DNA from: Rhodoferax sp.
GTDB lineage: Bacteria; Pseudomonadota; Gammaproteobacteria; Burkholderiales; Burkholderiaceae
DNA length: 11,917 bases
Assembly (NCBI GenBank): GCA_020048295.1
Contig: JAIFMT010000152.1
Coordinates: 1-11,917 of the forward strand
Reading direction: 5' to 3'
Part shown: positions 6,915-11,917 of the stretch, piece by piece
Position numbering within the stretch: the stretch's first letter is position 1
Layout: each line of letters opens with the position of its first letter
Position numbers and translations under genes: made by a program
The notes under the pieces: generated by a model
Seen by the model: only the letters and a program-made list of their open reading frames with translations
Database searches by the model: none
What the model was told of the DNA's origin: nothing

Positions 6915-8125
6915 TGCTGATGTATGTGCCGATTCCGCTGAGCCGCGTGCTGGTCGGCAAAACACTGCCGGTGGATGTGTGGACCCCGCAAGGGCGACTG
7001 CTGTTGCGCCGGGGCCAGCCATTGCAGTCTGAAGCGCACCGCGAGATGCTGGCCACGCACCATGCCAGCATGACGCAAGCCGATGCCGATGCCTGGCAAA
7101 AAAGCCTGGAACGCAGCATGCGCCAGATGCGTGCCGCCGGCGTCGGCATGCTGGTCATCGCGCAGGCACCCATGCCCGAAGAAATCCTGGAGGTGGATTA
7201 CCTTGAAGGCCACGCGGTCGATGGTGGCTGGCTGGACCTGCAGGAGATTTTGCGCGTGCTGCTGTACCAGGGTGCGCAGGCCAGCAGCCCAATTCCTCGC
7301 CTGCAGGGCATTGAGCAAAAGGCCGTCACCCTGCTCAAACGCGACCCTGACGAAGCGCTGTTTGTGCTGTTTCAGGCGCTGCCCGACCTGAACCTGGGCT
7401 ATTGCGCCACCCACGCGCTGCTGGCCGGCGTGGTGGCGGCGCTGACCGCCAGCAAACTGGCCAGCTCCGAGGACAGCCCGGGGTTGCTGCTGCGCTCCAG
7501 TCTGGTGATGAACATCGGCATGGCGCGCCCGCAAGACAGCCTGGCACGCCAGCGCAACCCGCCCAACCCCAGCCAGCGCCAGATCATCGTCACCCATCCC
7601 CCGGCCAGCAGCGAGATCTTGCGAGGGTTTGGCTTGCACGACGAGGCGCTGCTCAACCTGGTGCAATGGCATCACGCGCCCGACGCGGCACAGCTAGACG
7701 GTGAACCGCTGACCGCGCTACGCTTGCTCAATCTGGCCGATGGGCTGGTCGCCAAAATGGCCCCGCGCATCAGTCGCCCCGCCATGTTGCCGCTGGGTGC
7801 GGCACGGCTGCTGCTGCAAACCAGCACACCAGGCACCACTGATCTGCGCCCGGCCATGGCAGCGGTGCTGGGTTTTTACCCGCCGGGCACCTATGTGCAG
7901 TTGGCCAACGGCGACATCGCCGTGACCATCAAGCGCGGCCAGCACGCGCGCGCGCCGCATGTCGCAAGCATCATGAATGCCAAAGGCATGCCGCTGAGCA
8001 AGTATGTCTATCACGACACCCGCGACAGCGGCTTTGCGGTGCGCCAGCCCTGGCCCAGCGCAGCCGTCAACATCCAGGTCAGCCTGGACAAGGTGCGCCG
8101 GCTGCGCGCGCAGCACGAGGTGTAA
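6914..8125 (+). CDS. Degenerate HD-GYP-family protein, probably catalytically inactive
   Basis: 403 residues, no signal peptide or membrane segment. The N-terminus (1-45: IPLSRVLVGKTLPVDVW, GRLLLRRGQPL) resembles the N-terminal part of many HD-GYP proteins. The rest follows the HD-GYP phosphodiesterase pattern: H167 (first ligand), H228 in VTHPPASSEILRG, H253-H254 in QWHHAP, D276 in LNLADGLVAKM, then SRPAMLPLGAARLL and the typical C-terminal GFYPPGTYVQLANGDIAV (320-337). Where the HD dyad belongs the sequence reads LVMNIGMA (M199-N200), and the GYP motif is reduced to LDGEPL. Two metal ligands and the signature loop are therefore lost, so cyclic-di-GMP hydrolysis is unlikely; binding or a scaffold role is possible. 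The ATG shares a base with the alr stop, and the frame has no other good start apart from an ATG two codons on (6920). Coupling to alr is seen in sequence; the functional reason is unknown. Confidence 0.82.
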   Translation: MLMYVPIPLSRVLVGKTLPVDVWTPQGRLLLRRGQPLQSEAHREMLATHHASMTQADADAWQKSLERSMRQMRAAGVGMLVIAQAPMPEEILEVDYLEGHAVDGGWLDLQEILRVLLYQGAQASSPIPRLQGIEQKAVTLLKRDPDEALFVLFQALPDLNLGYCATHALLAGVVAALTASKLASSEDSPGLLLRSSLVMNIGMARPQDSLARQRNPPNPSQRQIIVTHPPASSEILRGFGLHDEALLNLVQWHHAPDAAQLDGEPLTALRLLNLADGLVAKMAPRISRPAMLPLGAARLLLQTSTPGTTDLRPAMAAVLGFYPPGTYVQLANGDIAVTIKRGQHARAPHVASIMNAKGMPLSKYVYHDTRDSGFAVRQPWPSAAVNIQVSLDKVRRLRAQHEV

Positions 8126-8432
8126 AACCGCGCAGCCACCAAAGCGCCATGCCGCACCGGCCGCGCTGGCGCTCACCGGGCAACGCGTTGGGGCCGTCAG
8201 CCTTTGGCTGCCCGGCCGCTTGACGGGCACTCAGGCCACTCGCGGCCACGCCTTCTGGCACGGCCTCAGCGGTCATTCGATTTTTATGCATTAAATCAAC
8301 CTCTAGCCCTTACTTTGATTGCTAAAGCAGCTACTAATTTTGAATCATTTTTCGGTGCTGGCCAGTGTCGCCCGCCCCTGAACATGCCAGCCACCACAGC
8401 CGCTGGGCGCGCTGACTTGGCGCTTGTCCGAC
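8126..8432. other. Intergenic region between the convergent HD-GYP-like gene and fadD
   Basis: 307 bp between two stop codons. It holds a 10-bp palindrome CAACGCGTTG (8181-8190), a small hairpin CAGCC-TTT-GGCTG (8198-8210), the repeat element at 8293-8343 and a weak 5-bp stem (8387-8391 with 8402-8406). None has a T-run in the right place for a classic intrinsic terminator. Open frames here on the plus strand run antisense into fadD, resemble no family I know and are probably not genes. Confidence 0.6.
8293..8343 (-). repeat. Short AT-rich intergenic repeat element (Comamonadaceae-type, by memory)
   Basis: Read on the minus strand it contains AAAATTAGTAGCTGCTTTAG, then GCAATCAA and GGGCTAGAGG. 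This pattern (an A-run, TAGCTGCT, then GGGCTAGAGG) is one I recall from many intergenic repeats in Rhodoferax, Polaromonas and Acidovorax; the recollection is not verified. AATCAA (8294-8299) and TTGATT (8315-8320) form a 6-bp inverted repeat around the GCTAGAGG part. The block is sharply more AT-rich than its surroundings and lies between two converging genes, a usual place for REP/MITE-like elements. A 28-base part is 75% identical to a segment inside alr. Confidence 0.55.
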
Positions 8433-10145
8433 TCAGTGCGGGGACTCATCCGTCATCATCGGACCTTGCGCCGCGACAGCCGCATCACGCAATTGCCGGC
8501 GCAGAATTTTTCCCAAGATGGACTTGGGCAAGGGCTCGGTACGAAACTCGATGGTTTTGGGCAATTTGTAGTCCGTCAGCTGGCTGCGGCAGTGTGTCAG
8601 CAGGTCCGGCTCGGTCAGCGCCGGGTCTTGCCGCACCACAATGAGCTTGACCGCCTCGCCGGTGCGCGCGTCGGGCACGCCAATGGCGGCCACTTCTGCC
8701 ACGCCCGGATGCATGGCCACCACATCCTCCACCTGGTTGGGAAATACCTTGAAGCCCGAAACAATGATCATGTCCTTTTTGCGGTCGGTGAGGGTGAAGC
8801 AGCCCTGCTCATCCATGAAGCCCATGTCACCGGTGCGCAGCCAGCCGTCTGACGTGAACGCCTTGGTGGATTCGTCCACATGGTTCCAGTAGCCGGCCAT
8901 GACCTGCGGCCCGCGCACACAGATTTCGCCCACTTCGCCCACCGGCAGCGGTCGCCCGCCATCGTTCAGAATGATGGCCTCGGTGGAGGGGATTGGCATG
9001 CCGATGCAGCCGGTCCAGTCCTGGATGTTCAGGGGGTTGGCGATGGCTCCGGGCGAAGCTTCAGTCAGGCCATAGGCTTCAATGATCGGTACACCGGTGG
9101 CCTGTTTCCAGCGCTCGGCCACGACGCGCTGCACCGCCATGCCACCCGCGTTGGCCACCTTCAGGTGACGGGTGTCAACCTGCGCAAACCCGGGGTTGTC
9201 AAGCAGCGCGCGGTACAACGTGTTGACACCAATGATGGCGCTCATGCGGCAAGCCTTGATGTCATGCAGCATGGCGGGCAGGTCTTTCGGGTTGGTGATC
9301 AACACAGTCTGCGCGCCAATCTTCAGGAACACCAGGGTGCTGGTCAGGGCGTAGATGTGGTAGAGCGGCAGCGGGCAGACCAGCGTCTCGACACCCTCTT
9401 GCAAGTCATGCGCCACCCAGGCCGCCATTTGCAGCACATTGGCCACCATGTTGCCATGCGTCAGCATCGCCCCCTTGGCCACACCCGTGGTGCCGCCGGT
9501 GTATTGCAGCAAGGCCAGGTCCTGGTGCGTCAGCGTCACATCTTCCTGCAGCAGCTCGCGGCCCTCGCGCAGCACGGCGTTGAATTCGGTGGCATCAGGA
9601 ATATCCCACGGTGGCACCAGCTTTTTTACGAACTTGACCACCACGTTGGTCAGCATCTCCTTGAGCACCGGAAACCGGTCGCCAACTTCGGTGGTCATCA
9701 CCGCCAGCTGCATCGCCGGGTGCTGGTCCAGCACCTGCTGCAGGGTATGGGCAAAGTTTTCCAGCACCACAATCGCCACGGCACCCGAGTCCTGCAACTG
9801 GTCGTACAGTTCGGGTGCGGTGTATTGCGGGTTGACGTTCACCACCACCAGACCGGCGCGCCAGATGCCAAACAGCACCACCGGATACTGCAGCAGATTG
9901 GGCATCATCACCGCCACCCGCTCCCCCTTGCGCAGGCGCAAACCGCTTTGCAGGTAGGCGGCAAAGTCACGGCTGTAGCAGTCAAGTTCGTCATAGGTCA
10001 TGGCGACCCCCATGTTGCGGTAGGCCGGCAAGGCGGCAAAGCGCTGGCAACTGTGCCGCAACACATCGCACAGCGACGAAAATTCATTGACATCCACCTC
10101 GGCAGGCATGCCTGGTGGGTAGTGCTTGAGCCAGATCTTTTCCAT
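8433..10145 (-). CDS. fadD: Long-chain fatty acid-CoA ligase FadD
   Basis: Activates long-chain fatty acids with ATP and CoA, via an acyl-adenylate, for beta-oxidation; a peripheral inner-membrane or cytosolic enzyme. From the ATG at 10145 it has 570 residues (E. coli FadD has 561) and follows that protein along its whole length, from MEKIWLKHYP at the start to PKSILGKILRRQLRD at the end. Adenylate-forming motifs: P-loop YTGGTTGVAKGAMLTH (215-230), YGLTEASPG (358-366), the fatty-acyl signature block (433-464) with GDMGF and DRKKDMIIVSG, and catalytic lysine K546 in LGKILRR. AAAGGAG eight bases upstream fixes the start; a longer frame opens at 10166 but would translate that ribosome site. The gene stands alone, transcribed away from radA. 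A 20-bp palindrome about 220 bp upstream might serve its control, but this is inference. Confidence 0.96.
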   Translation of the reverse strand: MEKIWLKHYPPGMPAEVDVNEFSSLCDVLRHSCQRFAALPAYRNMGVAMTYDELDCYSRDFAAYLQSGLRLRKGERVAVMMPNLLQYPVVLFGIWRAGLVVVNVNPQYTAPELYDQLQDSGAVAIVVLENFAHTLQQVLDQHPAMQLAVMTTEVGDRFPVLKEMLTNVVVKFVKKLVPPWDIPDATEFNAVLREGRELLQEDVTLTHQDLALLQYTGGTTGVAKGAMLTHGNMVANVLQMAAWVAHDLQEGVETLVCPLPLYHIYALTSTLVFLKIGAQTVLITNPKDLPAMLHDIKACRMSAIIGVNTLYRALLDNPGFAQVDTRHLKVANAGGMAVQRVVAERWKQATGVPIIEAYGLTEASPGAIANPLNIQDWTGCIGMPIPSTEAIILNDGGRPLPVGEVGEICVRGPQVMAGYWNHVDESTKAFTSDGWLRTGDMGFMDEQGCFTLTDRKKDMIIVSGFKVFPNQVEDVVAMHPGVAEVAAIGVPDARTGEAVKLIVVRQDPALTEPDLLTHCRSQLTDYKLPKTIEFRTEPLPKSILGKILRRQLRDAAVAAQGPMMTDESPH

Positions 10146-10153
10146 CACACGGA

Positions 10154-10160
10154 CTCCTTT
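10154..10160 (-). promoter_or_regulatory. Ribosome binding site that fixes the fadD start
   Basis: AAAGGAG on the minus strand, eight bases before the ATG at 10145. It is the best Shine-Dalgarno match in the window. It rules against the ATG at 10166, whose first codons would span it. Confidence 0.85.
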
Positions 10161-10268
10161 CAACACATGGCAAGCGCTGGCGCCTGCGACCGCAGTGGAC
10201 CGCCCGGGTGCGCCAGTGCGCCAGCCAATGGCGAGTGACGCAGTCTAGGAAAACCCCGGGGCACGGGC

Positions 10269-10282
10269 TTGCGTATTCGCAA
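10269..10282. promoter_or_regulatory. Short dyad upstream of fadD
   Basis: TTGCG (10269-10273) and CGCAA (10278-10282) are perfect 5-bp arms around TATT. The site is about 125 bp upstream of the fadD start. It has the size of a repressor half-site pair, but I cannot match it to a named regulator. Confidence 0.25.
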
Positions 10283-10363
10283 CAAGGACCGCGCAGGGGC
10301 GCGATTCAAACGGGTGTGGTGTCTCTCGAAATCAATGCTTCAGTGTCTACCCGGCACGGCGAC

Positions 10364-10383
10364 TGGGTCATGCGCATGACCCA
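10364..10383. promoter_or_regulatory. Perfect 20-bp palindrome, candidate operator, between fadD and radA
   Basis: TGGGTCATGCGCATGACCCA is its own reverse complement over all 20 bases. Beyond one mismatched pair it continues for two more pairs (GA at 10361-10362 with TC at 10385-10386), giving 24 of 26 symmetric bases. It lies 218 bp from the fadD start and 135 bp from the radA start. It has the form of a binding site for a homodimeric regulator such as a TetR, GntR or MarR family protein. There is no loop and no T-run, so a terminator is unlikely. Which gene it controls, and by what, is not shown. Confidence 0.5.
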
Positions 10384-10518
10384 ATCACCGCGCCCGGCTG
10401 ATCAGGCCAGCACTGGTGTGAAACTTGACGCCCAAAAACTCTCCTTTTGAAGCAGCACACCGGTTTGAATCGCACCCACCGCACAGAACCTGATTTTTTA
10501 TACAGTAACATCACTGCC

Positions 10519-11917
10519 ATGGCCAAAGAAAAGACCCAATTTATCTGCTCGGAATGCGGCGGCGTCAGCCCCAAGTGGCTGGGCAAATGCCCCAGTTGCA
10601 ATGCCTGGAACACGCTGATCGAATCCGTGCCCGAGAGCCCGCAACTCACCAAAAACCGCTTTGCTGCGCTGGCCAAAACCGCTGCGGTGATGGTGCTCGG
10701 CGACATCGAGGCGGTTGACATGGCACGCACCCCCACCGGCCACGAGGAGCTTGACCGGGTGCTGGGTGGCGGCATGGTCGAAGGCGGTGTGGTGCTGATT
10801 GGCGGCGACCCCGGCATTGGCAAATCAACGCTGCTGCTGCAAGCACTCGATTCGCTGCAACGCAGCGGCCAAAGCACGCTGTATGTCACCGGCGAAGAAA
10901 GTGGCGCGCAAGTGGCCCTGCGCGCGCGCCGGCTGGGGCTGGACGGCTCGCGGGTGCAGGTGCTGGCCGAAATCGGGCTGGAAAAAATACTTGCCACGCT
11001 GGAGACCACGCGCCCGGACGTGGCGGTGATCGACTCGATCCAGACGGTGTACTCTGATCAGCTCAGCTCGGCCCCGGGCTCGGTGGCGCAGGTGCGCGAA
11101 TGCGCCGCGCACCTGACGCGCTTTGCCAAAGCCAGCGGCCACGCAGATGGCGCAGCGGGTGGGCGCGCCACCAGCATCGTGCTGGTGGGCCACGTCACCA
11201 AAGAAGGCGCGCTGGCCGGGCCACGCGTGCTGGAGCACATGGTCGATACCGTGCTGTATTTCGAGGGCGACACGCACAGCAGCTTCAGGCTGGTGCGCGC
11301 CATCAAGAACCGCTTTGGTGCAGTCAACGAGATCGGCGTGTTTGCCATGACCGAGCGTGGCCTCAAGGGTGTCAGCAACCCCAGCGCGATTTTCTTGAGT
11401 CAGCACAGCGAGCCGGTGCCGGGCAGCTGCGTCATGGTCACGCTGGAGGGCACGCGTCCCATGCTGGTTGAAATTCAGGCACTGGTGGACAGCGGCGGCC
11501 CCTCGCCACGGCGGTTGTCCGTCGGGCTGGACCGCGACCGATTGGCGATGCTGCTGGCCGTGCTGCACCGCCACGCCGGCGTGGCCTGCATGGACCAGGA
11601 TGTGTTTGTCAACGCGGTGGGCGGCGTGCGCATCAGCGAACCCGCAGCCGACCTGGCGGTGCTGCTGGCCATCACCTCTAGCCTGCGCGGCAAACCGCTA
11701 CCAAAAGGCTTTTTTGCCTTTGGTGAGGTGGGCCTGGCCGGTGAGGTGCGGCCAGCCCCGCGTGGCCAGGAGCGCCTGAAAGAAGCCGCCAAGCTGGGCT
11801 TTAGCGTGGCCGTGGTGCCCAAGGCCAACGCGCCCAAAAACCTGCACCACAAGGATTTTGAAGGCCTGACGATTCACCCGGTGGAGCGCGTCGAGCAAGC
11901 CATGGAGGTGGTGCGGG
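10519..11917 (+). CDS. radA: DNA repair protein RadA (Sms); 3' end outside the window
   Basis: RecA-like ATPase/helicase that promotes branch migration in homologous recombination; cytoplasmic. 466 codons are present without a stop. E. coli RadA has 460, and the sequence already reaches the C-terminal part, so only a few residues should be missing. Order: zinc finger C10-x2-C13-x10-C24-x2-C27; Walker A GGDPGIGKS (95-103); Walker B-like VAVIDSIQ (168-175); GHVTKEG (224-230); the RadA signature KNRFG (263-267); then a Lon-like C-terminal domain (about 290 on) with GGVRISEPAADLAV (368-381). A Gly/Ala-rich stretch, SGHADGAAGG (206-215), appears inserted before the ATSIVLVGHVTK strand compared with E. 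coli. The ATG at 10519 gives the usual MAKxKxxFxCxxCG start; no clear ribosome site precedes it. It probably has its own promoter. Confidence 0.96.
   Translation, partial: MAKEKTQFICSECGGVSPKWLGKCPSCNAWNTLIESVPESPQLTKNRFAALAKTAAVMVLGDIEAVDMARTPTGHEELDRVLGGGMVEGGVVLIGGDPGIGKSTLLLQALDSLQRSGQSTLYVTGEESGAQVALRARRLGLDGSRVQVLAEIGLEKILATLETTRPDVAVIDSIQTVYSDQLSSAPGSVAQVRECAAHLTRFAKASGHADGAAGGRATSIVLVGHVTKEGALAGPRVLEHMVDTVLYFEGDTHSSFRLVRAIKNRFGAVNEIGVFAMTERGLKGVSNPSAIFLSQHSEPVPGSCVMVTLEGTRPMLVEIQALVDSGGPSPRRLSVGLDRDRLAMLLAVLHRHAGVACMDQDVFVNAVGGVRISEPAADLAVLLAITSSLRGKPLPKGFFAFGEVGLAGEVRPAPRGQERLKEAAKLGFSVAVVPKANAPKNLHHKDFEGLTIHPVERVEQAMEVVR

Larger units (their letters stand above)
10146..10518. other. 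Divergent fadD/radA intergenic region
   Basis: 373 bp between the two start codons. It contains the fadD ribosome site, a CCCCGGGG palindrome (10254-10261), a dyad TTGCG-TATT-CGCAA (10269-10282), the perfect 20-bp palindrome at 10364-10383, and an AT-rich block with TATACA (10499-10504) that may be the -10 box for radA, though no -35 box is at proper spacing. An 80-codon open frame (10208-10450, plus strand) overlaps all of this, resembles no known protein and has no ribosome site, so I do not call it. Confidence 0.6.

Noticed and set aside
8198..8210. Hairpin CAGCC-TTT-GGCTG as a terminator for the alr operon
   Set aside because: A five-bp stem with no following T-run is too weak for an intrinsic terminator call.
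8880..10238. 452-codon plus-strand frame antisense to fadD
   Set aside because: His/Gln-rich translation typical of a GC-rich shadow frame; FadD on the other strand is certain.
10208..10450. 80-codon open frame in the fadD/radA gap
   Set aside because: No ribosome site or known relative, and it spans the palindrome and likely regulatory sequence. Cannot be supported as a gene.

Overview
The window is chromosomal DNA from a GC-rich betaproteobacterium. It is probably Burkholderiales and most likely the Comamonadaceae (Rhodoferax/Polaromonas-like). This rests on codon use, on housekeeping proteins of the expected type (AroF-like DAHP synthase, FadD, RadA, LplT, Alr), and on a short AT-rich repeat that resembles, from memory, a dispersed repeat of that family. 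I see no rRNA, tRNA, CRISPR array, transposase, phage gene or resistance gene. Nearly all of the sequence is ordinary core genome.

Layout from left to right: the 3' two thirds of a Tyr-type DAHP synthase gene (+) meets, tail to tail with 5 bp between, a large membrane diguanylate cyclase gene (-) encoding a double-propeller sensor. Upstream of the cyclase on the same minus strand lie a thiol-type glutathione peroxidase gene and lplT, a lysophospholipid transporter gene. The order lplT, gpx, cyclase has gaps of about 90 bp and may form a loose transcription unit. lplT is divergent from alr (alanine racemase, +). alr overlaps by one base with a gene for a degenerate HD-GYP-family protein that lacks the HD dyad and the GYP motif. 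A 307-bp gap with a repeat element follows, then fadD (-). A 373-bp divergent region with a perfect 20-bp palindrome separates fadD from radA (+), which runs off the right edge within a few codons of its expected end.

Several genes serve envelope and lipid metabolism: Alr supplies D-alanine for peptidoglycan, LplT recycles lysophospholipids, and FadD activates fatty acids. Two belong to the cyclic-di-GMP world: an apparently active GGDEF enzyme with an intact I-site and a probably inactive HD-GYP relative. They are not adjacent, so a direct link is only a guess. I found no convincing undescribed multi-gene system. The best leads are the repeat-like segment inside the alr coding sequence, the degenerate HD-GYP protein coupled to alr, and the long palindrome between fadD and radA.
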